Of a DNA stretch of 64,000 nucleotides, positions 39,012 through 48,375 are shown in pieces. The number at the start of each line of letters is the position of its first letter. The stretch's first letter is position 1. Under the pieces are notes generated by a model. It saw only the letters and a list, made by a program, of their open reading frames with translations, was not told where the DNA came from and did not search any database. This stretch comes from Thermogladius sp023256015 (GTDB taxonomy: Archaea > Thermoproteota > Thermoprotei_A > Sulfolobales > Desulfurococcaceae), in assembly GCF_051131135.1 (NCBI RefSeq), contig NZ_CP151274.1, positions 620,001-684,000 on the forward strand, given 5' to 3'. Position numbers and translations under genes: made by a program.

Positions 39012-40985
39012 CTATCTAGAGACAGTTAGGTTGACGCTGTCTAGGATGCTTGGTGTGAAGATGTTCGGCACGGTCTGGTAGCCGGACGACGGGTCTCTGA
39101 CAGCCCGCGATATAAGCCTCGCGAAGGTGTATATAGCGTTGGGCTCGCCGTGGTTCAGTATTATGTTCCTCGGCTTGGGCTTGATGTTCAGCACGTATCT
39201 GACGAGCTCCGTCTGGTCGCTGTGGCCGCTGAAGCCGTCTATGCTGTGAACCTCCAGGTTTATCTTGAGTACCTCGACCTTGCCCTCGACGACGTTCGTT
39301 ATCTCCCTCATACCGTCCTTTATCTTCCTTCCCAGCGTCCCCTCGGCCTGGTACCCTACGAAGACTAGGGAGCTCCTCTCGTCGCTGGCTATCAGCCTGA
39401 GGTAGTCTACGGCGGGCCCGCCTGTGAGCATGCCGCTGGTCGCCATGATTATGGACGGCCTGTCCTCCACGATATCGGGCCTGCCGACGTCCCCCTCTAT
39501 GATCTTGAAGTGCTCGCTGGTGAACGGGTTCTCGCCCCTGTATATGGCGTCTCTCAGGCTCTTGCTCATGTACTCGGGGTACTCGGTGTGTATGGCTGTC
39601 ACCTCGTTTATCAGGCCCTCGATGTATATGTTTACGGGCGGGATCATCTTCTTCTCGATAGCCTCGTTTAGTACCACCATGATCTCCTGTCCTCTACCCA
39701 CGGCGAAGACAGGTATTAGGACGACGCCGCGCCTCTCGATAGTCCTCTTAACGATGTCTATCAACTGCTGCTCGGCGGCCTGCCTACTCTGCTGCTTAGT
39801 GGCGCCGTAAGTGCTCTCTATTATTAGAGTCTCTACTCTAGGGAACTCGCTCACCGCCTTGTCCAGCAGCCTGGTGCTAGAGTACTTGAAGTCTCCCGTG
39901 TACACTATGTTGTGCAACCCCATGCCTATGTGGAGGTGGACTATAGCGGACCCCAGTATGTGCCCGGCGTTGTACATCGTCAGCTTTATGTCGGGCGCTA
40001 CGTCGGTGACCTCGTCGTACTCTACTGGTATAGTGTGGAGTATCATCGTGGACAGGTCTTTCTCGCCGAAGGGGAGGTCTCTCCCCTCTCTCCTGGTGAC
40101 CTGGATCAAGTCCTGGACCATGATCGCCGAGAGCTCCCTAGTGGGCTTGGTCATGTACGTCGGGCCCCTGTAGCCGTACTTGTAGAGCAGCGGCACTACC
40201 CCCACGTGGTCTAGGTGCGAGTGAGTCACGATAACAGCGTCGAGCTCGTCTACTCTGATAGCGTCGAGGTCGATCTCGGGGTAAGCCTTGAGGGGGTCGT
40301 GTAGAGCGCCCACGTTAATGCCGAGGTCTAGTAGCACTCTACTCTCCTTCGTCTCGACGAGGATCGCGGACCTGCCCACCTCCATGAAGCCCCCGAGAGC
40401 GGTGACCCTAACGTAGTTGTTCTTGAAGATCACGTCTCTGTGAATCCTCTCGCCGACTCTCCTGAGGAACTCTAGCCTGTACTTGCTTTGCTTCAGCATG
40501 TTGGACATAATGGTGTTCAACATCTTGGACTCTAGCGGCGATGCTCTCTGGGGCACGGGCCTCCAGCCCGTCTCTGCCAGGATGAAGTGCCTTATGATGT
40601 TGCCCTTGCCGACTATCGCACCCGGCTTCTCCGCTTTAATCCAGACCTCGCCGAGGGTCTCGTCAAAGACTATACTGTTGGGGTCGACGTTCGCGTCTTT
40701 CGGGACCAGCTCGAGGATCTTCTTCTTGGCCTCCTCAGGGGGGAGCCTCGCGTCTGGGCTGGCCCTGACCACGACCCTCTTACGTATCTTCTTGGCGATG
40801 GCCTTTATGGTGTCTAGGAACTTTACTATTGCCTGCCTGTTGTTGACGTAGAGGACTATCTCCGGCCCCTCGAACTCGATGCTCGCCAGGTTGAGCTCGG
40901 GCGGTATCTCCTTCAATAGCAGCTCCACTAACGTCTTCCTGTTCTTGTCCAGTATGTCGCTAGGTAAAGTCACTTCCCTACACAC
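39012..40985 (-). CDS. fttA: KH-domain beta-CASP ribonuclease / transcription termination factor FttA (aCPSF1)
   Basis: A 657-residue protein with two N-terminal KH domains (about residues 1-165, including KAEKPGAIVGKGNIIRHF) followed by a metallo-beta-lactamase fold (VTHSHLDHVGVVP; GHILGSAIVHL; VYTGDFKYS) and a beta-CASP insert (IMATSGMLTGGPAVDYL; SGHSDQTELVRYV; NHGEP). This is the archaeal CPSF73 homologue that cleaves nascent RNA at U-rich sites and terminates transcription. It follows a proteasome beta gene by 78 nt, a pairing conserved in archaea, but has its own AT-rich promoter-like gap. Confidence 0.97.
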   Translation of the reverse strand: MCREVTLPSDILDKNRKTLVELLLKEIPPELNLASIEFEGPEIVLYVNNRQAIVKFLDTIKAIAKKIRKRVVVRASPDARLPPEEAKKKILELVPKDANVDPNSIVFDETLGEVWIKAEKPGAIVGKGNIIRHFILAETGWRPVPQRASPLESKMLNTIMSNMLKQSKYRLEFLRRVGERIHRDVIFKNNYVRVTALGGFMEVGRSAILVETKESRVLLDLGINVGALHDPLKAYPEIDLDAIRVDELDAVIVTHSHLDHVGVVPLLYKYGYRGPTYMTKPTRELSAIMVQDLIQVTRREGRDLPFGEKDLSTMILHTIPVEYDEVTDVAPDIKLTMYNAGHILGSAIVHLHIGMGLHNIVYTGDFKYSSTRLLDKAVSEFPRVETLIIESTYGATKQQSRQAAEQQLIDIVKRTIERRGVVLIPVFAVGRGQEIMVVLNEAIEKKMIPPVNIYIEGLINEVTAIHTEYPEYMSKSLRDAIYRGENPFTSEHFKIIEGDVGRPDIVEDRPSIIMATSGMLTGGPAVDYLRLIASDERSSLVFVGYQAEGTLGRKIKDGMREITNVVEGKVEVLKINLEVHSIDGFSGHSDQTELVRYVLNIKPKPRNIILNHGEPNAIYTFARLISRAVRDPSSGYQTVPNIFTPSILDSVNLTVSR

Positions 40986-41063
40986 CCTTAATTACGCGGG
41001 GAGAAGTTGTGGTTCTGTGTGGATCTTTGTATAAGACGTTAATTAACTTTTATACTTTTAAGC

Positions 41064-41684
41064 CTATTGGTTGGACAAGAGCTTCTTCTCGAAGAGGAAC
41101 GTCTCCTCGGTGTAGTAGTTGGGGCCTATGACCACCACGTCTACGCCCTCGCCGCTGAAACCGTCCCGGCTCAGAGCCGCCTCTACAGCCTTGAACGCCA
41201 GGTGTTTTGCCTCCTCGAGGCTCATGTTCTTCCTGTACTCTTTCTCTAGAACCCCGTAAGCCACCGGCGACCCGCTGCCCGTGGAAGCGTAGTTCTCCTT
41301 GGAGATGGAGCCGTACAGGTCCAGGTAGTACAGCGAGGGCCCCTCCTCGTCGACGCCTCCGAGCAGGAGCTGGACTATGAAGGGGACGTACCTCAGGTAC
41401 GCTGAGAGTATGAGAGACATGTAGTTCGAGAGGGACCTTAATGCGATCCTCCTCCCGTAGTCCAGCTCGTAGAGCCTAGCTATGTACCTCGCCTCGTCGA
41501 CGAGTACTTGCGCGTCTGCCACAAGCCCGGATATCGTCATTGCGGCGTAGTCGGTTATCTTGTGTATTTTCCTGACCCTCTTGTGGTACACCATGGGGCC
41601 CCCGGTGGCCCTCTTATCGGCGGCCAGCACTACGTAGTCGCCCACTACTAGGCCGACAGTCGTTGTTCTGCTCTCGGTATTCAA
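41064..41684 (-). CDS. psmB: proteasome beta subunit, catalytic
   Basis: A 206-residue beta subunit from TTG 41684 with a six-residue propeptide (MNTESR) before the catalytic TTTVGLVVGDYVVLAADKR. Thr1, Asp17 and Lys33 (KRVRKIHKI) are all in register, and the SGSG motif (ASTGSGSPVAYG) is present. The residue before Thr1 is Arg rather than the usual Gly. It is the probable active partner of the Thr1-less subunit at 27316-27993. Its promoter region is shared with divergent egsA. Confidence 0.95.
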   Translation of the reverse strand: MNTESRTTTVGLVVGDYVVLAADKRATGGPMVYHKRVRKIHKITDYAAMTISGLVADAQVLVDEARYIARLYELDYGRRIALRSLSNYMSLILSAYLRYVPFIVQLLLGGVDEEGPSLYYLDLYGSISKENYASTGSGSPVAYGVLEKEYRKNMSLEEAKHLAFKAVEAALSRDGFSGEGVDVVVIGPNYYTEETFLFEKKLLSNQ

Positions 41685-41685
41685 G

Positions 41686-41700
41686 TAGAGGACACCTCTA
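41686..41700. promoter_or_regulatory. inverted repeat in the psmB leader
   Basis: TAGAGG-ACA-CCTCTA is a perfect 6-bp inverted repeat ending 2 nt before the TTG start of psmB (minus strand). With the TATA-like GCTTAAAACC at about 41720-41729 the transcript would start near 41700, so the repeat would cover the whole leader or the transcription start. Confidence 0.35.
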
Positions 41701-41727
41701 TGGTGTTATGAATCGGGTTTTAAGCTT

Positions 41728-41738
41728 ATATAAACGTA
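41728..41738 (+). promoter_or_regulatory. TATA box of egsA, leaderless mRNA
   Basis: GCTTATATAAACG contains a near-ideal archaeal TATA box centred about 24 nt before the TTG start at 41757, so transcription should begin at or within one base of the start codon. Confidence 0.6.
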
Positions 41739-41756
41739 TGTCTAAAGGGTGTCGGC

Positions 41757-42815
41757 TTGAGTATTCACGAGATAAAACTGCCGTTTATAGTCGTCGTCGG
41801 CAGTAGAGTGCTCGGCAAGACCGCCGGCGTCCTGGAGGCCCTGGGCGGCCGGCCCGGCGACCTAGTGGGCATCGTCACGGGGAGGAGCACTTTCGAGATC
41901 GCCGGTAGGGAGGTCGCGGAGAACCTGAAAGCCAGCGGCTTCAGGGTGAGGGTCTTCGAGGCCGGGGAGGCCAGCGTCGGTGAGGCGGAGAGAATCGCGG
42001 AGCAGGCTAGAGGAGAGAACGTGGGCTTCGTGCTGGGTGTCGGCGGAGGCAGGTCTATAGACCTAGCGAAGTTCGCGGCGGGGAGAGCGGGTGCCAGGAT
42101 GGTGAGCGCCCCCACGGCCCCTAGTCACGACGGCATCGCGAGCCCCTTCGCTAGCTTGAGGGGCCTGGAGAGGCCGACAAGCGTATATGCGACGACGCCC
42201 AGCGCTATTATCGCCGATACGGGCGTCATATCTAGGGCGCCCAGGAGGCTGATACTAGCCGGGGTCGGGGACTTACTGGGGAAATTCACGGCTGTCAAAG
42301 ACTGGAGGCTCGCCCACAGGCTGAAGGGGGAGTACTACGGCGAGTACGCCGCACAACTAGCGTTAATGAGCGCTAAGCACGTCCTGAGGTACCACGAGCT
42401 GATCGCCAGCGGTAGCGAGGAGGGCGTGAGGATACTCGTAGAGGCTCTCATTAGCAGCGGGGTCGCCATGTGTATAGCTGGGTCGAGTAGGCCCGCGAGC
42501 GGCAGCGAGCACTTGTTCAGCCACGCGCTAGACCTACTAGCCCCGGGGCGAGCGTTACACGGCGAGCAGGTCGCCCTCGGGACTATACTCATGCTCTACT
42601 TGTACGGGGACAAGAAGTGGAGGCTCGTCAGGGACGTCATGAGAAAGATAGGCCTGCCCACGAGAGCCGACGAGATAGGCGTTCCAGCCGAGACCATAGT
42701 CAAGGCTCTAACGATCGCCCACAAAATTAGGCCTGAGCGATACACTATACTCGGCGAAAACGGCTTGGCGTGGGAGGCCGCCTGGAGGCTAGTTAAGGAG
42801 ACCGGCGTCGCCTAG
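41757..42815 (+). CDS. egsA: glycerol-1-phosphate dehydrogenase
   Basis: A 352-residue sn-glycerol-1-phosphate dehydrogenase, which makes the stereospecific backbone of archaeal membrane lipids from dihydroxyacetone phosphate. Visible: NAD(P)-binding GVGGGRSIDLAKFAA, SAPTAPSHDGIASPFASL, zinc ligands in the regions GVGDLLGKFTAVKDW, SGSEHLFSHALD and LHGEQVALGTI. TTG 41757 is the start. The 3' end overlaps the convergent FKBP gene by 4 nt. Confidence 0.96.
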   Translation: MSIHEIKLPFIVVVGSRVLGKTAGVLEALGGRPGDLVGIVTGRSTFEIAGREVAENLKASGFRVRVFEAGEASVGEAERIAEQARGENVGFVLGVGGGRSIDLAKFAAGRAGARMVSAPTAPSHDGIASPFASLRGLERPTSVYATTPSAIIADTGVISRAPRRLILAGVGDLLGKFTAVKDWRLAHRLKGEYYGEYAAQLALMSAKHVLRYHELIASGSEEGVRILVEALISSGVAMCIAGSSRPASGSEHLFSHALDLLAPGRALHGEQVALGTILMLYLYGDKKWRLVRDVMRKIGLPTRADEIGVPAETIVKALTIAHKIRPERYTILGENGLAWEAAWRLVKETGVA

Positions 42816-43525
42816 CTCTTCTGCGACTGCTCGGTCTTCCTGGCGATCACTTCTTGGAACACGACCTCGTTGACGGTGTCCTTGAACGTCTCTAGGATTT
42901 CCGTGGCGAGGCTTATCTTGGCGTATGGTAGGTCTCTCCTACTAATGTACTTGCCGGGGAGGCCCACCGTCACTCTCTTCGACGCCTCGTCGAAGTCTAC
43001 TTTGAGCTCCTCACCCGGTATGCTCAGGTGTCTAACCGCGAGGTAGAGGAGCTTCTCCTTGGCGTCGGCGAGCTTCCTCACGACCTTGACCTTGTACACC
43101 AGCACCTTGCCGGCTAGAGGGTGGTTGAAGTCTACTACGACCCTACCCCCGCTTATACTCTTGACTACTCCTCTCCCGGACTCCGTCTCGACTATGTCTC
43201 CTACCTTCACCTCGTAGCCCCTCTTAGTGAACTCTCTAAGGCTGTAGACCTTTACCTTGTTCGGGTCTCTGTCACCGTAGGCCTTATCAGGCGGGACCTC
43301 AATAGTCCTCTCCTCGCCTTCGCCCATCTTCATGATCTCCTCTTCGACATACTGGTTGATCCACCCCTTCCCTAGGACTACTAGCGTCGGTCCGTAGACC
43401 TTCGTCTCGTCGTACATGTTCTCCTGCTTCGCCGTGTTCATGTCGGTCGTGTCGACGAGGTTGCCCGTCTCTTTAACCCTCACAGTGTAGTCCACTAACA
43501 GGAAGTCCCCTTTCTCGAATGGCAT
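42812..43525 (-). CDS. FKBP-type peptidyl-prolyl isomerase (SlyD-like)
   Basis: A 237-residue prolyl isomerase/chaperone. The FKBP core (about residues 1-150) has an inserted IF domain, with LVDYTVRVKETGNLVDTTD, GPTLVVLGKGWINQYVEEEIMKM, EVPPDKAYGDRDPNKVKVY and VDFNHPLAGKVLVYKVKV. About 80 further residues form a C-terminal extension found in archaeal long FKBPs. It helps folding of cytosolic proteins. A single gene, convergent with egsA. Confidence 0.92.
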   Translation of the reverse strand: MPFEKGDFLLVDYTVRVKETGNLVDTTDMNTAKQENMYDETKVYGPTLVVLGKGWINQYVEEEIMKMGEGEERTIEVPPDKAYGDRDPNKVKVYSLREFTKRGYEVKVGDIVETESGRGVVKSISGGRVVVDFNHPLAGKVLVYKVKVVRKLADAKEKLLYLAVRHLSIPGEELKVDFDEASKRVTVGLPGKYISRRDLPYAKISLATEILETFKDTVNEVVFQEVIARKTEQSQKS

Positions 43526-43624
43526 CTAAACCACCTCTTTAATTAGAGCTGTATACGGTTTTTTAAAGAATGATGTTTCTTAAACCCGCTCCCCAGCCGG
43601 TACCCCGCTGTTGTTTCTCGCGTG

Positions 43625-44101
43625 CTAGACCTTCTTGTCGAAGAACTTGTCGCCGACGAAGTGGAGCACCTTCACTACTTTACCCCGGCTCAGCGACTTA
43701 AGCTCGTCTGAGGAGTAGAGCGCGACGCCGAGGGCCACGGGCTTACCCGACTCCTCGTCGTATACGAAGACTACGTCTTCTTTACTGAAGCCGCCCTCGA
43801 CCCTCCTCACACCGGGCGCCATAAGGTCGGCGCCGCGGAGGAGCGCGTTGGTGGCGCCTCTGTCGACGTAGATGCCCGGGCTCGGCTTGAGACCCCTCTC
43901 CAGCACATACCTTAGTGCGGGGAACCACTTGCCCCCTGCCTTGATCAGGGCTATGCTCCTGCCCACTATGATGTACTCCCCGTCCTCGTCTCTACCGTGC
44001 TCGAGAGGCTGCTCTACATCCAGCCCGAGAAACCCGAACTTGGCCGACACCTCCTGGAGTAGGCCCCTCTTCTCCTTTTTAGACAACGGGTGCCGCAGCA
44101 T
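43625..44101 (-). CDS. PUA-domain RNA-binding protein (MCTS1/Tma20-like)
   Basis: About 158 residues from ATG 44101 (MLRHPLSKKEKRGLLQEV); the frame is open to 44152, but the shorter form matches the archaeal family. It has an N-terminal pre-PUA region and a C-terminal PUA domain (YVDRGATNALLRGADLMAPGV, GFSKEDVVFVYDEESGKPVALGVAL, cited as residues about 77-140). Eukaryotic relatives (MCT-1, ligatin) act in translation initiation and ribosome recycling. It diverges from the LSm-L37e operon. Confidence 0.85.
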   Translation of the reverse strand: MLRHPLSKKEKRGLLQEVSAKFGFLGLDVEQPLEHGRDEDGEYIIVGRSIALIKAGGKWFPALRYVLERGLKPSPGIYVDRGATNALLRGADLMAPGVRRVEGGFSKEDVVFVYDEESGKPVALGVALYSSDELKSLSRGKVVKVLHFVGDKFFDKKV

Positions 44102-44182
44102 TCCAGTAAACCTGCTAGTCAAGTATTTAAAGAGTTTCAGGTATTTTAACACGCATTAGATACCTGGTCTAGGGATGACTTC

Positions 44183-44413
44183 ATGATTGCCGAGACAACG
44201 TACAAGCTGCTCGAAGAGAACGTCGGCAAGATAGTGCTGATCAAGATGAAGGGCGAGGTCTCTATAAGAGGGAAGCTCAGGAGCTACGATCAGCACTTGA
44301 ACATAGTCCTCGACGACGCCGAGGAGGTCAGAGGAGACGGTTCTAGCAGGAAGCTCGGGACACTGGTTATAAGAGGAGACACTGTAGTACTCATATCACC
44401 TCTCCAGGCCTGA
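44183..44413 (+). CDS. Sm-like archaeal protein (LSm)
   Basis: A 76-residue SmAP. Sm1 motif region VGKIVLIKMKGEVSIRGKLRSYDQHLNIVLDDAEEV (residues about 14-49) and Sm2 motif LGTLVIRGDTVVLISPL are complete. It forms heptameric rings that bind U-rich RNA. It is followed 11 nt later by the L37e gene, the classic archaeal LSm-L37e operon. Confidence 0.95.
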   Translation: MIAETTYKLLEENVGKIVLIKMKGEVSIRGKLRSYDQHLNIVLDDAEEVRGDGSSRKLGTLVIRGDTVVLISPLQA

Positions 44414-44424
44414 GGGTCTGAGCC

Positions 44425-44613
44425 ATGGTCAAAGGAACCACTGCGATGGGTAAACACGGTAGGAGCAAGACGCACATCAGGTGCAGGAGGTGCGGGAGGC
44501 ACAGCTTCAACGTCGCCAAGGGCTACTGCGCTGCCTGCGGATTCGGTAGGAGTAAGAGGATTAGGAGGTATAGCTGGGCTAACAAGAAGGTCAACAGGGT
44601 TAGGATAGTCTGA
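44425..44613 (+). CDS. rpl37e: ribosomal protein L37e
   Basis: A 62-residue protein of the large ribosomal subunit with a C4 zinc finger (CRRCGRHSFNVAKGYCAACG) and a basic tail. GTG/ATG start at 44425 (MVKGTTAMGKHGRSKTHIRC); family members usually begin this way. Second gene of the LSm operon. Confidence 0.96.
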   Translation: MVKGTTAMGKHGRSKTHIRCRRCGRHSFNVAKGYCAACGFGRSKRIRRYSWANKKVNRVRIV

Positions 44614-44677
44614 AGGAGCGTCGCTTAAACCACCTTAATTTAGGTCTTTAAAAACATTATTAAGAATTGAGATCTGT

Positions 44678-45895
44678 TTGGCTAGTAGCGTGGAGTATAT
44701 GAGCAAGTACCTTATCAGGGCACGCGTCCAAGTAGACGGCGTTGTGGAGAAGCACGACATAATCGGCGCCCTCTTCGGTCAAACGGAGGGGTTGTTCGGC
44801 GAGCAGTTCGACCTGAAGGCACTCCAAGACAAGGGCAGGGTAGGGAGGATAGTAGTGAACATAAAGACCCAGGGCGGCAAGACTGTCGGGGAGATCCAGA
44901 TACCGAGCAACCTCGACAGAGTCGAGACAGCGCTACTGGCGGCCATGATAGAGATCGTCGATAGAGTAGGCCCCTACGACGCCAAAGTCGAGGTAACCGA
45001 GATAGTCGACCTGAGGATCGAGAGGATCAAGAAGATAATGGACAGGGCTGTCGACATACTCAGGAGATGGGGTAAGGAAAAGACCGTTGACATAAAAGAG
45101 ATACTGAGAGACATACAGGAGCTGCTGAGGGTACCCGAGCCTATATCCTACGGTAAAGAAGAGCTCCCGGCGGGCCCGGACGTCGACAAGTCCGATACGG
45201 TGATAATAGTCGAGGGGAGAGCCGACGTCATAAACCTTCTGAGGTATGGTAAGACCAACGTCATAGCGATAGGCGGCGCGAGGAAGGTCCCCGACACGGT
45301 TAAAGAGCTGGCTAGGAAGAAGAAGACGATAGTCTTCGTAGACGGGGACCACATAGGCGACCTGATACTGAGAGAGCTGCTCAGGAGCATCAAGGTGGAC
45401 CTGGTCGCGAGAGCGCCACCTGGCAAGGAGGTAGAGGACTTAACGGGCAAGGACATCGAGGAGGCCTTGAGCAAGGCTGTAGACTACAAGACCTACCTCG
45501 AGGAGCTATCGAAAGAGGGTGTTAAGGAGGCTCAGCAACTACTCCAGGCGCAGGAGAGGCTGAGGAAGGAGACCGAGGAGGTAACAAGGGAGGAGGTTGT
45601 GATACCCTCCACAGTCGTGGAGGACATAAAGTCCCTGGTAGGCACCCTTGAGGCTATCTTGTACGACAGTAACTGGGGTAAGATAAAGAGGATACCGACT
45701 AGAGACCTGGTGGACGAGCTGTCAAACGTGCAGGAGGGCGCGGTAAACGCGGTCGTATTCGACGGTATCGTTACGCAGAGGCTATTGGACAAGGCGGTTG
45801 AGAAAAACATTAAGATACTCGTCGGGGCCAAAGTGGGCAAGATAACCCTTAAACCGCCCGAAGTACTGGTGCTGACGTTCTCCGAGTTCACATAG
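44678..45895 (+). CDS. dnaG: DnaG-like TOPRIM protein (archaeal)
   Basis: A 405-residue archaeal DnaG. An N-terminal archaeal-specific region (YLIRARVQVDGVVEKHDIIGALFGQTEGL, about residues 11-39) precedes a TOPRIM domain with VIIVEGRADVINLLRYG and VFVDGDHIGDLILREL. There is no zinc-binding primase domain. In crenarchaea it can prime DNA weakly and also associates with the RNA exosome as a poly(A)-binding subunit. Its stop codon directly abuts the stop codon of convergent polB, with no intergenic base. Confidence 0.95.
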   Translation: MASSVEYMSKYLIRARVQVDGVVEKHDIIGALFGQTEGLFGEQFDLKALQDKGRVGRIVVNIKTQGGKTVGEIQIPSNLDRVETALLAAMIEIVDRVGPYDAKVEVTEIVDLRIERIKKIMDRAVDILRRWGKEKTVDIKEILRDIQELLRVPEPISYGKEELPAGPDVDKSDTVIIVEGRADVINLLRYGKTNVIAIGGARKVPDTVKELARKKKTIVFVDGDHIGDLILRELLRSIKVDLVARAPPGKEVEDLTGKDIEEALSKAVDYKTYLEELSKEGVKEAQQLLQAQERLRKETEEVTREEVVIPSTVVEDIKSLVGTLEAILYDSNWGKIKRIPTRDLVDELSNVQEGAVNAVVFDGIVTQRLLDKAVEKNIKILVGAKVGKITLKPPEVLVLTFSEFT

Positions 45896-48298
45896 CTAGT
45901 TTTTCTTCTGCTTCAGGAAGTCTAGCAGGCTCTTCTGGCTTGGGGCCTGTTGCGAAGTCTTCTTCAACTGCGCCTCGGACACCCCGAAGTACTCGAGTAT
46001 CCTCATAGCGGCGGGTACTATCTGGTGGTCTACGTAGTACGCGTCGTCAACCGACTTGGGGTCCTTCACGAATATGTACGGCTCGGCCCTGTCGGATATC
46101 TTGCCGGACCCCTTCACGACCACGTAGCCGATCTTGTCGTTGACGTCGACGCGGACGCCCCTCTTCATCAGCTTTCTAGCGGCCGACACGTGGGGGGCCT
46201 CAGCCGAGTACTCCTCGGGCCTCTTAGTCAGTGTTTTCCATATCACGAGTTTCTCCACCGGTACGCCCCCGGACTTGACCTGGCTAACAACGCTCCTCAC
46301 GTACTCGATGGCCTTGTTCAAGTCGCCGTCTTTCAACAGTATCTCGGTTGTCTCCTCCTGGACCTCCTTGGCTATCTCGGCCCAGTCGCCCCTGACAGCC
46401 TCGAAGCCCACTATGTCGACGCGCCCGTCCTCGAGGAGCCCTGCGTACCTCTTCTTCGCCTCTGTGAAGAAGACCCTGGTGTAGAGCTTGTCGATCTTGA
46501 TCTCTAAGCCGAGCTCCTCTTCCACGTACTTGATGAGCTTGTCGACCTTCTCCTTGTCGTACTTGACGAAGATGGAGTCCGTGTCGCCGTATATGACCTT
46601 CAGGCCTAGCCCCTCCGCGTACTTGATGACGTTGGTGATCGTGGCCCTACCCCAGGCTGTAACGGCCTCAGCGCACTCGCGGCAGTACCACCTAGCCCCG
46701 ACCCAGCCCATGTAGCCGTACGTAGCGTTGGCAAGTATCTTGATAGCCCTCTGCCTCTCGTCCAGTATCCTATACTCCACGGTGTCGGGCTTGTACTTCT
46801 TCATCTCGCTCCTAATGGACTTCCTGAGCTCGAGTAGTTTCGTCAAGACGTCCTTGAAGAAGCCGGGCGGCTCTTTCCTGAAGCAGTGCCCTACCTCGGG
46901 CGCGATGTTGTGGGTCTCGACATCGCACTCGCCCGCCCTCTCAATGGTGTCGGGGCCCACGTTGTACTTGATCATCAGGTTGGGGTACATACTGGAGAAG
47001 TCTAGCACGGCTACGTTGTCGTGTATGCCCCTAACGGGCTGGAGGACTACAGCGCCCTTGTACGGCTCGGCCTCCTTCTCCTCCCTGTTGGGTATCAGCT
47101 CCCCCGCCTTCATCGCCTCGTACATCAGGAACCACTCTAGCCTGTTACCCACGCTCGCCGCGCCTACCTGGTCTAGCGGGAGCCTCGTTACGTAGGACAG
47201 CTGCATCGCGAAGGGCAGGAACTTCTCGGCTAAGCCCATAGTAGACTTGACGTCGTCCTGGTTGTACTTCACGAGCACTCCTCTCTTCGACGGGTCGTCC
47301 CAGTACTTCGGGAAGTCCGTGTACTCGACCAGGGTCCTCTCGCCCCTCTTCATTACGCCAAGGTACTCCGCGACCACGTCGAGGCTCTTCACCTTTATCT
47401 CGGGTATCTCCTCCGCGAACCTGTAGAGGTCCACGTTGAGCCTGCCCTGTATACTCACGTGCCCGTAAGTGCTGGTCTGGGGCTCCACGCCCAGCCGGCG
47501 GGAGACGTCTAGTTTGACGCCTACTCTCCTGGCCCTCTCCAGCAGGTACGGCCAGTCGAAGGCGTCGGAGTTGTAGCCCACGATTACGTCGGGGTCGTAC
47601 TCCTGAACGTACTTGACGAACTCCTGTATCACCCTCCTGTCGTCTAGGCCGTCCGAGGCGAACGACCTCAGCTCCCCCTTGTCGTTCATAACACCAATTA
47701 TGATGACGGGGTCTTGGCTGGGCTTGGGGCTGCCCGTCTTCGTGTACGCCTCGATGTCGAAGGCGAGTATCCTCAAGTCGCGGGGCGGGGTTGAGTCCTC
47801 TAGCGTCTCGATCGGGCCGGTCACCTCGTACTCGGCGTCTACTCTCAGGCCGGGCTTCTTAGGGACTTCTACAACCTCTGCGACGTGCCAGCCGCACGGT
47901 CTAAGCCCGTGGTCTAGGACGTACCTCAGGCTGAACCTGATATCCGCCTCGAGGACATCGGCAACCCCCTGCACGCCCTTGACCTTCTCTCTGTACCTCC
48001 TAACACTCTCCGGTATCACGGTCGTGACTTTGAGGGCTTTAACGGGCCTGCCAAAGTACTTCTTGTCCACGACGCCCACGTCTATAATGGGCGAGGACGT
48101 CTCGGAGAGGGCCTTGACCCTCTTCGCGACGGTGTTGGGGTCGGCGTCGGGCGACAATACGACGTAGAAGTAGGGCCTGAAGCGCCTGTCCCTCAGGACG
48201 ACCCTTCTCCCGTCCCTGGTAACACCGTAGATGAGGACGTGAGGCTCGTTCCCGACGACCTCGTAGGTGTCGTCGAGCATGTAGAACTCTATCTTCAT
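45896..48298 (-). CDS. polB: family B DNA polymerase
   Basis: An 800-residue replicative DNA polymerase B with proofreading. The 3'-5' exonuclease has ILAFDIEAYT (Exo I), GYNSDAFDWPYL (Exo II) and KYNQDDVKST (Exo III). The polymerase has DFSSMYPNLM (motif A), KILANATYGYMG (motif B) and YGDTDSIFV (motif C). A PCNA-interacting motif QKSLLDFL is at the C-terminus. All catalytic Asp residues are intact, so this is an active polymerase rather than an inactivated paralogue. Confidence 0.96.
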   Translation of the reverse strand: MKIEFYMLDDTYEVVGNEPHVLIYGVTRDGRRVVLRDRRFRPYFYVVLSPDADPNTVAKRVKALSETSSPIIDVGVVDKKYFGRPVKALKVTTVIPESVRRYREKVKGVQGVADVLEADIRFSLRYVLDHGLRPCGWHVAEVVEVPKKPGLRVDAEYEVTGPIETLEDSTPPRDLRILAFDIEAYTKTGSPKPSQDPVIIIGVMNDKGELRSFASDGLDDRRVIQEFVKYVQEYDPDVIVGYNSDAFDWPYLLERARRVGVKLDVSRRLGVEPQTSTYGHVSIQGRLNVDLYRFAEEIPEIKVKSLDVVAEYLGVMKRGERTLVEYTDFPKYWDDPSKRGVLVKYNQDDVKSTMGLAEKFLPFAMQLSYVTRLPLDQVGAASVGNRLEWFLMYEAMKAGELIPNREEKEAEPYKGAVVLQPVRGIHDNVAVLDFSSMYPNLMIKYNVGPDTIERAGECDVETHNIAPEVGHCFRKEPPGFFKDVLTKLLELRKSIRSEMKKYKPDTVEYRILDERQRAIKILANATYGYMGWVGARWYCRECAEAVTAWGRATITNVIKYAEGLGLKVIYGDTDSIFVKYDKEKVDKLIKYVEEELGLEIKIDKLYTRVFFTEAKKRYAGLLEDGRVDIVGFEAVRGDWAEIAKEVQEETTEILLKDGDLNKAIEYVRSVVSQVKSGGVPVEKLVIWKTLTKRPEEYSAEAPHVSAARKLMKRGVRVDVNDKIGYVVVKGSGKISDRAEPYIFVKDPKSVDDAYYVDHQIVPAAMRILEYFGVSEAQLKKTSQQAPSQKSLLDFLKQKKN

Positions 48299-48375
48299 TA
48301 TTAGACCTCACAATGGTTAATCATGTTTTCGAACGTGATAAACCTTAACGAGGGCCACTGCTGGGCGCGGTATTC

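Noticed and set aside
44678..48298. Replication origin near dnaG-polB
   Set aside because: No cdc6/orc1 or whiP gene and no repeated origin-box motifs are visible, and the two genes are convergent with no intergenic space.
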